Shown here: in pieces, positions 12,739 through 24,114 of the stretch | How the letters are laid out: every line of letters starts with the position of its first letter | Numbering within the stretch: the first letter of the stretch is position 1 | NCBI RefSeq assembly: GCF_002803155.1 | Contig: NZ_NNBP01000008.1 | Location: 124,001-188,000 of the forward strand | From: Streptomyces sp. CB02959 | GTDB lineage: Bacteria > Actinomycetota > Actinomycetes > Streptomycetales > Streptomycetaceae | DNA: 64,000 bases | Reading direction: 5' to 3' | Notes under the pieces: model-generated | Seen by the model: only the letters and a program-made list of their open reading frames with translations | Database searches by the model: none | Told to the model about the DNA's origin: nothing | Position numbers and translations under genes: made by a program

Positions 12739-13947
12739 GTGTCCCGCCGCCTGTTCACCTCGGAGTCCGTCACCGAGGGCCATCCCGACAAGATCGCTGA
12801 CCAGATCAGCGACACCATTCTCGACGCTCTCCTCAAGGAGGACCCGACGTCCCGGGTCGCCGTGGAGACGTTGATCACCACCGGCCTGGTGCACGTGGCC
12901 GGCGAGGTGACGACGAAGGCGTACGCCGACATCCCCAATCTCGTCCGGAGCAAGATCCTGGAGATTGGTTACGACTCGTCCAAGAAGGGCTTCGACGGCG
13001 CCTCCTGCGGCGTCTCGGTGTCCATCGGTGCGCAGTCGCCGGACATTGCCCAGGGCGTCGACACCGCCTACGAGAACCGCGTCGAAGGCGACGACGACGA
13101 GCTGGACCGGCAGGGCGCGGGCGACCAGGGCCTGATGTTCGGGTTCGCCTGTGACGAGACCCCTGAGCTCATGCCGCTCCCGATCTACCTGGCGCACCGC
13201 CTCTCGCGCCGGCTGTCGGAGGTCCGCAAGAACGGGACCATCCCCTACCTCCGCCCCGACGGCAAGACCCAGGTCACCATCGAGTACGACGGCAACAAGG
13301 CCGTCCGCCTCGACACCGTGGTGGTCTCCTCCCAGCACGCCAGCGACATCGACCTGGACTCGCTGCTCGCGCCCGACATCCGCGAGTTCGTCGTCGAGCA
13401 CGTCCTCAACCAGCTCGTCGAGGACGGCATCAAGCTGGACACCGACGAGTACCGCCTGCTGGTCAACCCGACCGGGCGGTTCGAGATCGGTGGCCCGATG
13501 GGCGACGCCGGCCTGACCGGCCGCAAGATCATCATCGACACCTACGGCGGTATGGCCCGCCACGGTGGCGGTGCCTTCTCCGGCAAGGACCCGTCCAAGG
13601 TCGACCGCTCCGCCGCGTACGCCATGCGCTGGGTCGCCAAGAACGTCGTCGCCGCCGGCCTCGCCTCGCGCTGCGAGGTCCAGGTCGCCTACGCGATCGG
13701 CAAGGCCGAGCCGGTCGGTCTCTTCGTCGAGACCTTCGGTACCAACGCGGTCGACACCGAGAAGATCGAGGCTGCCATCGGCGAGGTCTTCGACCTCCGC
13801 CCGGCCGCGATCATCCGCGACCTCGACCTGCTCCGCCCGATCTACTCCCAGACCGCCGCCTACGGCCACTTCGGCCGTGAGCTGGAGGACTTCACCTGGG
13901 AGCGCACCGACCGGGTGGACGCCCTGCGCAAGGCCGCGGGCCTGTAA
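12739..13947 (+). CDS. metK: S-adenosylmethionine synthetase
   Basis: Makes S-adenosylmethionine from methionine and ATP. 402 residues with GHPDKIADQISD near 15-26, the ATP-binding GAGDQGLMFG near 127-136, and the glycine-rich P-loop-like GGGAFSGKDPSKVDRS near 277-292. GTG start preceded by GGGAG 5-6 bases away. The 272-base upstream gap contains a TTGACC hexamer at about 12542 but no convincing -10 at normal spacing; I see no recognisable SAM riboswitch fold. Confidence 0.98.
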   Translation: MSRRLFTSESVTEGHPDKIADQISDTILDALLKEDPTSRVAVETLITTGLVHVAGEVTTKAYADIPNLVRSKILEIGYDSSKKGFDGASCGVSVSIGAQSPDIAQGVDTAYENRVEGDDDELDRQGAGDQGLMFGFACDETPELMPLPIYLAHRLSRRLSEVRKNGTIPYLRPDGKTQVTIEYDGNKAVRLDTVVVSSQHASDIDLDSLLAPDIREFVVEHVLNQLVEDGIKLDTDEYRLLVNPTGRFEIGGPMGDAGLTGRKIIIDTYGGMARHGGGAFSGKDPSKVDRSAAYAMRWVAKNVVAAGLASRCEVQVAYAIGKAEPVGLFVETFGTNAVDTEKIEAAIGEVFDLRPAAIIRDLDLLRPIYSQTAAYGHFGRELEDFTWERTDRVDALRKAAGL

Positions 13948-13976
13948 AAGGGCTCCGCACCGCCACGGCTTCCCCC

Positions 13977-14011
13977 GAGGGCCCCGGACCGCTGGACGGT
14001 CCGGGGCCCTC
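13977..14011 (+). terminator. Hairpin after metK
   Basis: A 15-bp perfect stem (arm GAGGGCCCCGGACCG, 5-base loop CTGGA) 30 bases after the metK stop, followed by GGCCGTTCA. GC-rich, no T run, as usual for Streptomyces terminators. Confidence 0.75.
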
Positions 14012-14064
14012 GGCCGTTCACGGGCTCCGGCCGCTGTCGGTGGGGTCTGCTAAGACTGGTTGCT

Positions 14065-16194
14065 GTGAGCAGGGAGAACGGGCGGGATCCGGGGGAGCAG
14101 GGCGAGCAGCTGGCCCTGATCCGGGAGGCTGTGCGGGAGACGAAGGCGGAGCGGGCCAAGCCCCGCACCTGGCGGGGGGCCGCGCTGGCGGCGGAGCTGC
14201 CGGTGGCGCGGGTGCTGGTGGACAAGGGGCCGGTGCACCTCGACCGGTTCTTCGACTACGCGGTGCCGGCCGCGATGGACGCCGAGGCGCAGCCCGGGGT
14301 GCGGGTGCGGGTGCGGTTCGGGGCGGGGGAGAAGGGCGGCCGGCGCGAGGGCGGCCGGCTGGTCGACGGTTTCATCGTGGAGCGGACGGCTCAGAGCGAG
14401 TTCCGCGGGGTGCTGGCGCCGCTCGCCCAGGTGCTCTCGCCGGAGCGGGTGCTGACGCCGGAGCTGCTGGGGCTGTGCCGGGCGGTCGCCGACCGCTATG
14501 CCGGGTCGCTGGCGGATGTGGTGCAACTGGCGGTGCCGCCGCGCCGGGCACGGGTCGAGGCCGAGTCGTCGCCCGCGCCGCTGCCCCCCAATGCCCCGCC
14601 GGATCCCGGGAGTTGGGAGCGGTACGGGGCCGGTCCGGGGTTCCTGGAGGCGCTGGCGCGCGGGGACGCGCCGCGGGCGGTGTGGACGGCGCTGCCCGGA
14701 CCGAGTTGGCCGGGGGAGCTGGCGCGGGCGGCGGCCGCGGCGCTCGCCGGCGGGCGCGGGGCGCTGGTGGTGGTGCCCGACGGGCGGGCCGCGGCCCGGG
14801 TGGACGCGGCGCTCGGTGAGCTGATCGGAGCCGGCCGGCACGTGGTGCTGACGGCCGAGTCCGGGCCCGAGGAGCGGTACCGCCGCTGGCTGGCGGTCAG
14901 CCGGGGCTCGGTGCGCGCGGTGGTCGGGACGCGCGCCGCGATGTTCGCGCCGGTCGCCGGGCTGGGACTGGTCGCGCTCTGGGACGACGGGGACGGCAGT
15001 CACAGCGATCCGCACGCTCCCCAGCCGCACGCCAGGGAAGTGCTCCTCCAGCGTGCGGTCGGCGAGCGGGCCGGTTTCCTGGTGGGCGGGTTGAGCTGCA
15101 CGGTCGAGGCGGCCCAGTTGGTGGAGACCGGCTGGGCACGGCCGCTGGCCGCCGACCGGGAGCGGGTGCGGGCCGCCGCCCCCTTGGTGCGTACGGTCGG
15201 GGACGGCGACGAGGCCCGGGACGCCGCGGCGCGCGCCGCCCGGCTGCCGTCGATGGCCTGGCAGATCGTGCGGGACGGGCTCGCCCGCGGTCCGGTGCTG
15301 GTGCAGGTGCCGCGGCGGGGCTATGCCCCCCGGTTGGCGTGCGAGCGGTGTCGGGAACCAGCCCGCTGCCGGGCGTGCGCCGGCCCGTTGGAGGCGCGCG
15401 AGGCGGGCGAGTTGGCCTGCGCCTGGTGCGGCCGGGAGGAGTCGGACTGGCACTGCGCCGAGTGCGGCGGCACCCGGCTGCGGGCGCGGATCGTCGGCGC
15501 GCGGCGTACGGCGGAGGAGCTGGGCCGGGCGTTCCCGGCGGTTCCGGTGCGCACGTCGGGGCGTGATCACGTCCTGGCGTCGGTGCCCGCAGCCCCCGCG
15601 CTGGTGGTGAGCACACCCGGTGCCGAACCGGTCGCCGAGGGCGAGGGGTACGCCGCCGCGCTGCTGCTGGACGGCTGGGCACTGCTGGGGCGGCCGGATC
15701 TGCGGGCCGGCGAGGAGGCGCTGCGCCGCTGGATGGGTGCGGCCGCGCTGGTCCGCGGTCAGGCGGAGGGCGGCACGGTCGCGGTGATCGCGGAGCCGAC
15801 GCTGCGACCGGTCCAGGCGCTGGTGCGCTGGGATCCGGTCGGCCATGCGGTGCGCGAGTTGGCCGAGCGGGCGGAGCTGGGGTTCCCGCCGGTTTCGCGG
15901 ATGGCCGCGGTGGCGGGTCGTGCCGAGGACGTGGCCGGTCTGCTGCGGGCTGCCGAGCTTCCCGAGGGGGCCGAGGTGCTGGGTCCGGTTCCGCTGCCGG
16001 TGCCGGATCCCGGGCGGCCGCGGCGGCCGGGCGATCCTCCGCCGGGCGAGGTCTGGGAGCGTGCGCTGGTTCGGGTCCGCCCGGGTCAGGGCGCGGCGCT
16101 GGCGGCGGCGTTGAAGGCCGCGCGGGCGGCCCGGCTGGTCAAGCGGGAGGGCGAGCCGGTCCGGGTGCGGATCGATCCGCCGGATCTGGGCTGA
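14065..16194 (+). CDS. priA: Primosomal protein N' (PriA), actinobacterial type without helicase motifs
   Basis: 709 residues. The N-terminal 3'-DNA-binding domain (VLVDKGPVHLDRFFDYAVP at about 50-68) and the paired-cysteine zinc region around 425-475 (CERC, CRAC, CAWC, CAEC) are clear. The place where PriA should carry Walker A reads ALPGPSWPGELARAAA, with no GKT, so the ATPase/helicase core looks non-catalytic. This is known for many actinobacterial PriA proteins, which are annotated as probable primosomal protein N'. Role in replication restart may be structural. GTG start 54 bases after the metK terminator. Confidence 0.9.
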   Translation: MSRENGRDPGEQGEQLALIREAVRETKAERAKPRTWRGAALAAELPVARVLVDKGPVHLDRFFDYAVPAAMDAEAQPGVRVRVRFGAGEKGGRREGGRLVDGFIVERTAQSEFRGVLAPLAQVLSPERVLTPELLGLCRAVADRYAGSLADVVQLAVPPRRARVEAESSPAPLPPNAPPDPGSWERYGAGPGFLEALARGDAPRAVWTALPGPSWPGELARAAAAALAGGRGALVVVPDGRAAARVDAALGELIGAGRHVVLTAESGPEERYRRWLAVSRGSVRAVVGTRAAMFAPVAGLGLVALWDDGDGSHSDPHAPQPHAREVLLQRAVGERAGFLVGGLSCTVEAAQLVETGWARPLAADRERVRAAAPLVRTVGDGDEARDAAARAARLPSMAWQIVRDGLARGPVLVQVPRRGYAPRLACERCREPARCRACAGPLEAREAGELACAWCGREESDWHCAECGGTRLRARIVGARRTAEELGRAFPAVPVRTSGRDHVLASVPAAPALVVSTPGAEPVAEGEGYAAALLLDGWALLGRPDLRAGEEALRRWMGAAALVRGQAEGGTVAVIAEPTLRPVQALVRWDPVGHAVRELAERAELGFPPVSRMAAVAGRAEDVAGLLRAAELPEGAEVLGPVPLPVPDPGRPRRPGDPPPGEVWERALVRVRPGQGAALAAALKAARAARLVKREGEPVRVRIDPPDLG

Positions 16195-16302
16195 GCCGGG
16201 TGCGCGGGCCCCGTCGCCAGGTCCCGTGGGGGCCGCACGTCGCCCCGGGACCGTGGTCGGCGGACGGTCCCGGGTTCCGCTGCGGGGCGACCGTGGGGGA
16301 AA

Positions 16303-16365
16303 TCCGAGGGGGAGTCCGAGGGGGGAGTCCGAGGGGGGAGTCCGAGGGGGGAGTCCGAGGGGGAG
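16303..16365. repeat. Five tandem 12-13 base repeats
   Basis: Units of the form TCCGAGGGGGAG at 16303, 16315, 16328, 16341 and 16354; the three inner units carry one extra G. The array ends one base before the stop codon of the convergent gene at 16366, so it lies in the space between priA and that gene. The run-length differences look like slippage. Confidence 0.85.
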
Positions 16366-16911
16366 TCAGCCGTTGCGGGGGCCGGGGAAGGCGCCGGGGC
16401 GGGCCTCGTCGCGGGAGGAGGCGGAGGGCTGAGTGGGCAGGGTGCGGGCGGCGGGGACGGACGGGTTCGCGGTCAGGCCGCCGGCCATGCTGATCGCGCG
16501 GGCCGTGGGGGCGTCGGAGGGGCGCACCGCGGTTTCGCCGCTGTCGCCGGACGGCTGGGTGGTGGCCCGCCGGGCGCCGTAACGGCGGTGCACCGCCTGC
16601 TTGGTGACGCCGAGTGCGGAGCCCACCGCGTCCCAGGAGAAGCCCAGTGAGCGGTCGAAGTCGACGGCCGCGGTGACGAGCGTTTCGACGCTGTCGCGGA
16701 GTTCCTGGGCGAGGCGCACGGTGGGGGCGGGCGCCCGTCCGTAGACGACGAAGCCCGCGGAGGGGCCCGTGCGTCGCGGCCGGTAGACGTTGCCGAGCTG
16801 CGCGGTGAGCGTGCGCAGGGCGTCCACCTGCCGGCGGACCCGCTCGATGTCCCGCACCAGGAGATGCAGGCTGGCGCGCGCCTGGGCGTCGTGGGTTGCG
16901 TGGTCGGCCAT
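16366..16911 (-). CDS. Conserved hypothetical protein with helix-turn-helix
   Basis: 181 residues, reading opposite to priA and fmt. Residues about 12-40 are helical and likely to coil (LVRDIERVRRQVDALRTLTAQL). Residues about 92-113 contain SWDAVGSALGVTKQAVHRRYG, a good helix-turn-helix, so a DNA-binding role is likely. The C-terminal 60 residues are Pro/Ser/Thr-rich and disordered. ATG 16911 is preferred to the TTG two codons upstream. Similar genes sit at this position in other Streptomyces, but I know of no assigned function. Confidence 0.75.
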   Translation of the reverse strand: MADHATHDAQARASLHLLVRDIERVRRQVDALRTLTAQLGNVYRPRRTGPSAGFVVYGRAPAPTVRLAQELRDSVETLVTAAVDFDRSLGFSWDAVGSALGVTKQAVHRRYGARRATTQPSGDSGETAVRPSDAPTARAISMAGGLTANPSVPAARTLPTQPSASSRDEARPGAFPGPRNG

Positions 16912-17160
16912 GGGCAAGCCTCTCGAACCGGCGTGGAAAGGATGGGTGAAAGCGTTCGGGCCGCCAAAGCGGCCCGGAATCGGTCAATGCTGTTTGACCA
17001 ACGCGCCAAGAGCGGCTCTGGTCACGGTGCAGGGGCGTACGAGCGTGTGCGCGGGGCGCGGATGACTTCGCACGCCCCCTGGCGTTCCGGCCCATGACCT
17101 GCGTCAAGGCCCCTAGACTGGTGCGTCGTTCCGCAGCGTGTGAGAGGTAGTCCGTCACCC

Positions 17161-18099
17161 ATGAGGCTTGTCTTCGCAGGTACCCCCGAGGTTGCCGTAC
17201 CCGCCCTCGATGCCCTGATCGCCTCGGACCGGCACGAGGTGGTGGCCGTCGTGACCCGGCCCGACGCGCCGGCCGGACGGGGCCGCCGGCTGGTGGCCAG
17301 CCCGGTCGCGGAGCGTGCGGAGGAGGCCGGCATCGAGGTGCTCAAGCCGGCCAAGCCGCGCGACGAGGACTTCCTCGCCCGGCTGCGGGAGATCGCGCCG
17401 GACTGCTGCCCGGTGGTCGCGTACGGTGCCCTGCTGCCCCAGGTCGCGCTGGACATCCCGGCCCACGGCTGGGTCAACCTGCACTTCTCGCTGCTGCCCG
17501 CGTGGCGGGGTGCGGCGCCCGTGCAGCACGCGGTGCTCGCCGGTGACGAGATCACCGGTGCCACCACCTTCCAGATCGAACGGGGGCTGGACTCCGGCCC
17601 GGTGTACGGGGTGCTCACCGAGGAGGTCCGGCCGACCGACACCAGCGGGGATCTGCTGACCCGGCTGGCGTTCGCCGGCTCCGGTCTGCTGGTCGCCACG
17701 ATGGACGGCATCGAGGGCGGCTCCCTCAAGGCGGTGCCGCAGCCGGAGGAGGGGGTCACGCTGGCCCCGAAGATCGAGGTGGAGGACGCCCGGATCGACT
17801 GGACCGCCCCGGCGCTGCGGGTGGACCGGGTGGTGCGGGGTTGTGCGCCGGCGCCCGGTGCCTGGACGGTCTTCCGCGAGGAGCGGCTCAAGGTGATGTC
17901 GGCCGCCCCCGCCGCCGAGTACGACGGACCGGCCCTGCCGGCGGGCGAACTGGCCGTCACCAAGAAGACGGTGCACGTGGGCACCGGCAGCCACCCCCTC
18001 CAGCTGCTGTGGGTCCAGCCGCAGGGCAAGAAGCCGATGCAGGCGGCGGACTGGGCGCGCGGGGTGCGGATCGCGGCCGGGGAGCAGCTGGGCGGCTGA
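17161..18099 (+). CDS. fmt: Methionyl-tRNA formyltransferase
   Basis: Formylates initiator Met-tRNA using 10-formyl-THF. 312 residues: N-terminal formyltransferase domain starting MRLVFAGTPEVAVPAL, with the folate-site segment NLHFSLLPAWRGAAPVQHAV near 107-126 and GATTFQIERGLDSGPVY; C-terminal OB-like tRNA-binding domain from about 205. The ATG at 17161 aligns with the family start; the earlier in-frame start at 17140 adds seven unrelated residues. Confidence 0.97.
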   Translation: MRLVFAGTPEVAVPALDALIASDRHEVVAVVTRPDAPAGRGRRLVASPVAERAEEAGIEVLKPAKPRDEDFLARLREIAPDCCPVVAYGALLPQVALDIPAHGWVNLHFSLLPAWRGAAPVQHAVLAGDEITGATTFQIERGLDSGPVYGVLTEEVRPTDTSGDLLTRLAFAGSGLLVATMDGIEGGSLKAVPQPEEGVTLAPKIEVEDARIDWTAPALRVDRVVRGCAPAPGAWTVFREERLKVMSAAPAAEYDGPALPAGELAVTKKTVHVGTGSHPLQLLWVQPQGKKPMQAADWARGVRIAAGEQLGG

Positions 18100-18200
18100 C
18101 CGGGGCGGGGTGCGCTCGCGGGGGCCGTCCGCGCGCCCCCGGCTTCGGGCCCGCGTAGGCTGGGGCGAACCCCCGTCCCGTAATACCGGAGCACCTTTCT

Positions 18201-19640
18201 GTGAGTCAGCAGCAGCCGCGTCGCCACGGCACCCGCAAGCCCTACCGTCGCCCGAAGAAGGACCCGGTCCGGATCCTCGCGTTCGAGGCACTGCGGGCGG
18301 TGGACGAGCGGGACGCGTACGCGAACCTGGTCCTGCCGCCGCTGCTGCGCAAGGCGCGGGACGCCGGTGACTTCGACGCCCGGGACGCGGCGTTGGCCAC
18401 CGAGCTGGTCTACGGGTCGCTCCGCCGCCAGGGCACCTACGACGCGATCCTGGCCACCTGCGTCGACCGGCCGCTGCGCGAGGTCGACCCGCCGGTGCTG
18501 GACGTGCTGACGCTCGGTGCGCACCAGTTGCTCGGCACCCGGATCCCCCCGCACGCCGCGGTCAGCGCCACCGTCGACCTGGCCCGGGTGGTGCTGGGCG
18601 ACGGCCGGGCGAAGTTCGTCAACGCGGTGCTGCGCAAGCTCACCGCGCACGATCTGGACGGCTGGCTGGAGCGGGTGGCCCCGGAGTACGACGAGGACCC
18701 GGAGGACCATCTGGGGATCGTGCACGCCCATCCCCGCTGGGTCGTCTCCGCGCTCTGGGACGCCCTCGGCGGCGGTCGCGCGGGCATCGAGGAGCTGTTG
18801 GCGGCGGACAACGAGCGCCCCGAGGTGACGCTGGTGGCGCGGCCGGGCCGGTCCACCGCCGAGGAACTGCTGGCGGCCGCAGGCGAGGACGGCGCGGTGC
18901 CGGGCCGGTGGTCGCCGTACGCGGTCCGGCTCGCCGAGGGCGGGGAGCCGGGTGCGCTGGACGCGGTGCGCGAGGGGCGCGCCGGCGTGCAGGACGAGGG
19001 CAGTCAGCTGGTGGCGCTGGCGTTGGCCGCCGCGCCGCTGGACGGCCCGGACCGCACCTGGCTGGACGGCTGCGCGGGGCCGGGCGGCAAGGCGGCGCTG
19101 CTGGGCGCGTTGGCGGCGCAGCGGGGCGCGGCGCTGGTGGCGTCGGAGAAGCAGCCGCACCGGGCACGGTTGGTGGCCCGGGCCCTGGAGGGAAATCCGG
19201 GTCCGTACGCGGTGATCGCCGCCGACGGCACCCGTCCGGCGTGGCGCCCCGGGGCCTTCGACCGGGTGCTGGTGGACGTGCCGTGCACCGGCCTGGGGGC
19301 GCTGCGCCGCCGGCCCGAGGCGCGCTGGCGGCGGCGGCCCGAGGACCTGGACGGTTTCGCGCCGCTGCAGCGGGAGTTGCTGCGGCAGGCGCTGGCGGCG
19401 GTGCGGATCGGCGGTGTGGTGGGGTACGCGACCTGTTCGCCGCATCCGGCGGAGACCCGGGCCGTGGTGGAGGACGTCCTCAAGGGGCGCGGCGGGCCGG
19501 CCGCCGAGGCCGAGTGGATCGACGCCCGGCCGTTGATGCCGGGCGTGCCGGAGCTCGGTGACGGGCCGGATGTCCAGCTCTGGCCGCATCTGCACGGGAC
19601 CGACGCGATGTATCTGGCGCTGCTGCGCCGGACTGCCTGA
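18201..19640 (+). CDS. rsmB: 16S rRNA (cytosine-5) methyltransferase RsmB
   Basis: Methylates C967-equivalent of 16S rRNA. 479 residues: N-terminal NusB-like domain (about 20-165, starting PVRILAFEALRAVDERDAYA) and C-terminal SAM-dependent domain with DGCAGPGGKAALLG near 288, the motif IV cysteine in VDVPCTGLGALRRRPE, and the catalytic motif VI cysteine in GYATCSPHPAET. GTG start. The fmt-rsmB pair is conserved; rpe follows after the unrelated icd gene. Confidence 0.96.
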   Translation: MSQQQPRRHGTRKPYRRPKKDPVRILAFEALRAVDERDAYANLVLPPLLRKARDAGDFDARDAALATELVYGSLRRQGTYDAILATCVDRPLREVDPPVLDVLTLGAHQLLGTRIPPHAAVSATVDLARVVLGDGRAKFVNAVLRKLTAHDLDGWLERVAPEYDEDPEDHLGIVHAHPRWVVSALWDALGGGRAGIEELLAADNERPEVTLVARPGRSTAEELLAAAGEDGAVPGRWSPYAVRLAEGGEPGALDAVREGRAGVQDEGSQLVALALAAAPLDGPDRTWLDGCAGPGGKAALLGALAAQRGAALVASEKQPHRARLVARALEGNPGPYAVIAADGTRPAWRPGAFDRVLVDVPCTGLGALRRRPEARWRRRPEDLDGFAPLQRELLRQALAAVRIGGVVGYATCSPHPAETRAVVEDVLKGRGGPAAEAEWIDARPLMPGVPELGDGPDVQLWPHLHGTDAMYLALLRRTA

Positions 19641-19714
19641 CGGGTCCGCGCGGCCGCGGTGGCCGGTTCCGCCCGTAAGGGGGAGCGGCCGCCGGGGGAG
19701 CGGTTCGACGCACG

Positions 19715-19759
19715 GATATCTTGATGTCGAGCAATCTTGATATCTTGATGTCGAGCAAT
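19715..19759 (+). promoter_or_regulatory. Two 21-base direct repeats upstream of icd (operator-like)
   Basis: The same 21 bases occur at 19715-19735 and 19739-19759, period 24. Each contains the core ATCTTGATGTCGAGCAAT, an imperfect palindrome of the TCTTGAT...ATCAAGA type. The second copy overlaps a possible promoter (TTGATA at 19737-19742, then TATTTG). In S. coelicolor the MarR-family regulator TamR is reported to control aconitase and isocitrate dehydrogenase genes through palindromes; assignment of these boxes to TamR is inference. Confidence 0.6.
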
Positions 19760-19789
19760 ATTTGAGACGTGGATGGAGCGGAGTACCCG

Positions 19790-22012
<2,223 letters not shown>

Positions 22013-22032
22013 TCGCCGCCGCACCACCTCGT

Positions 22033-22067
22033 CCGCCCCGGCCGGGCCGCGCGACCGGCCGGGGCGG
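22033..22067 (+). terminator. Hairpin after icd
   Basis: Thirteen paired bases (CCGCCCCGGCCGG with its complement) around a 9-base loop, 20 bases after the icd stop. No T run. Confidence 0.6.
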
Positions 22068-22151
22068 CATGGCGCGTACCCGCGCCGCGGGGTGACGGGG
22101 CTCTCCCCGCCCGGCGGGGTCCGTCCGCGAACGGACCGCCATACTGGGGGC

Positions 22152-22832
22152 ATGGCCTTGATCAACCCCAGCATCCTGTCCGCCGACTTCGCCCGCCTCG
22201 CCCAGGAGGCACAGGCCGTCGAGGGCGCCGACTGGCTCCACGTCGACGTGATGGACAACCACTTCGTCCCCAACCTCACCCTCGGCGTGCCGATCGTCGA
22301 GTCGCTGAGCAAGGCGACGGACACCCCCCTCGACCTGCACCTGATGATCGAGGACCCGGACCGCTGGGCGCCGCAGTACGTGGAGGCCGGGGCCGGTTCG
22401 GTCACCTTCCACGCGGAGGCGGCCGCGGCACCGGTGCGGCTGGCGCGGGAGATCAGGGCCAAGGGCGCGCGGGCGTCGATGGCGCTCAAGCCGGCCACCC
22501 CGATCGAGCCGTTCGAGGACCTGCTGCCCGAACTGGACATGGTGCTGATCATGACCGTCGAGCCCGGCTTCGGCGGTCAGGCGTTCCTGGACATCATGCT
22601 GCCGAAGATCCGCCGCACCCGTGAGCTGATCTCGCGGCACGGACTCCAGATGTGGCTCCAGGTGGACGGCGGTGTCTCGGCGGAGACCATCGAGCGGTGC
22701 GCGGAGGCCGGCGCCGACGTGTTCGTCGCGGGTTCCGCGGTGTACGGGGCGGACGACCCGGCCAAGGCCGTCCGTGACCTGCGGGAGAAGGCCGAGGCGG
22801 CGACGGCCGGGAGCTGGGGCTGCGCTCACTGA
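22152..22832 (+). CDS. rpe: Ribulose-phosphate 3-epimerase
   Basis: Interconverts ribulose 5-phosphate and xylulose 5-phosphate in the pentose phosphate pathway. 226 residues, TIM barrel: NPSILSADF at the N terminus, metal site WLHVDVMDNHFVPNLT near 33-48, LHLMIEDP, MTVEPGFGGQAF near 138 and the phosphate-binding VDGGVSAET / VAGSAVYG. ATG 22152 gives the family start; an in-frame ATG 20 codons upstream is rejected. Confidence 0.97.
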   Translation: MALINPSILSADFARLAQEAQAVEGADWLHVDVMDNHFVPNLTLGVPIVESLSKATDTPLDLHLMIEDPDRWAPQYVEAGAGSVTFHAEAAAAPVRLAREIRAKGARASMALKPATPIEPFEDLLPELDMVLIMTVEPGFGGQAFLDIMLPKIRRTRELISRHGLQMWLQVDGGVSAETIERCAEAGADVFVAGSAVYGADDPAKAVRDLREKAEAATAGSWGCAH

Positions 22833-23012
22833 TCGAGTCGGCCCGGCCCGTACGGGGCGCGGAACCGGTCCGTCCGGTGTGGTCCGCGCCATCGGTTGAC
22901 CTGGTGGCAACCGAGCGTTCATGCCTGTCGTGACGCTCGTGGTCCCCGTACACCTCGGGTTTCTGAAAGGATGAGCAAAGACTCGATCAGATGCGCAAAA
23001 GGGGAGAATTTC

Positions 23013-24056
23013 GTGGTAGCCAGCCGCCCACAGTCCGGAATGGGCCCTGCCGAGCTGGTGCAGGCTGCGGCCATGGCCCGCCGTTTCTATCTTGAGGGCA
23101 AGTCCAAGATCCAGATCGCGGAGGAGTTCGGCGTCAGCCGGTTCAAGGTCGCCCGTGTGCTGGAGACGGCACTGGAGCGCGATCTCGTACGGATCGAGAT
23201 CCGGGTGCCCTCCGAACTCGACGCGGAGCGCTCCGACGCCCTGCGCGCCCGCTACGGCCTGCGGCACGCGGTCGTCGTGGAATCGCCCGCGGACGCTCCC
23301 CCTGCCTTCGGCGGGGGGACCCCCACCGAGGACGCCGCCGACCCGGAGAACCTCGGCGAAGTCGCCGCCGACCTGCTCGGCGAGCTCGTCGCCGAGGGCG
23401 ATGTGCTGGGGCTCGCCTGGGGCCGCTCGACCATCCACATGGCGGCCGCCCTGCACCGGTTGCCGCCGTGCACGGTCGTCCAGCTGACCGGGGTCTACGA
23501 CGCCGGGACCGCCGACCGCGGATCGGTCGAGGCGGTCCGCCGCGCGGCCGACGTCTCCGGCGGCGAGGCGCATCCGATCTATGCGCCGATGCTGCTGCCC
23601 GACTCGGCGACCGCCGCCGCGCTGCGCGGCCAGACCGGGATCGCCCGCGCCTTCGAGTACTTCGACAAGGTCACCGTCGCCTGCGTCTCCATCGGTTCGT
23701 GGGAGCCGGGCGTCTCGACCGTCTACGACATGCTGTCGGAGGAGGAGCGGGAGCACTACGCCTCGCTGGGCGCGACCGCCGAGATGTCCGCGCACCTCTT
23801 CGACGGCGAGGGGCGGCGCGTCGGCCGCGACCTGGGCGAGCGGTGCATCACCGTCGAGGCCGACCGGCTGCGCCGGATCCCCGAGGTGGTGGCGATCGCC
23901 GGCGGCCGCCGGAAGGCCGCGGCCATCGGCGCGGTGCTGCGCTCCGGCCTGGTGACGAGCCTGGTGACGGACACCGCGGCCGCCGACCACCTGCTGCTGG
24001 AGACCGGTCCCGGCCCGCGGCCGGCCCTGGACCGGGCGGACCCGGACGGGAAGTGA
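23013..24056 (+). CDS. SorC/DeoR-type sugar-binding transcriptional regulator
   Basis: About 347 residues. The N-terminal HTH (LEGKSKIQIAEEFGVSRFKVARVLETA, about 25-50) is followed by a SorC sugar-phosphate-binding domain with GLAWGRSTIHMAAAL, VVQLTGVYDAG and VACVSIGSW. The effector is probably a phosphorylated sugar. GTG 23013 has an excellent site GGGGAG six bases away; an upstream in-frame ATG at 22971 would add 14 residues but has GAAAGG too close. Residues near 100 (PADAPPAFGGGTPTED) are a low-complexity insertion. Confidence 0.88.
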   Translation: MVASRPQSGMGPAELVQAAAMARRFYLEGKSKIQIAEEFGVSRFKVARVLETALERDLVRIEIRVPSELDAERSDALRARYGLRHAVVVESPADAPPAFGGGTPTEDAADPENLGEVAADLLGELVAEGDVLGLAWGRSTIHMAAALHRLPPCTVVQLTGVYDAGTADRGSVEAVRRAADVSGGEAHPIYAPMLLPDSATAAALRGQTGIARAFEYFDKVTVACVSIGSWEPGVSTVYDMLSEEEREHYASLGATAEMSAHLFDGEGRRVGRDLGERCITVEADRLRRIPEVVAIAGGRRKAAAIGAVLRSGLVTSLVTDTAAADHLLLETGPGPRPALDRADPDGK

Positions 24057-24114
24057 GCGGGCCCGGCGCGCCCGCCGCCGGGCAGCCGGCGCGTGGCTGT
24101 GACAGCATCGGCCC

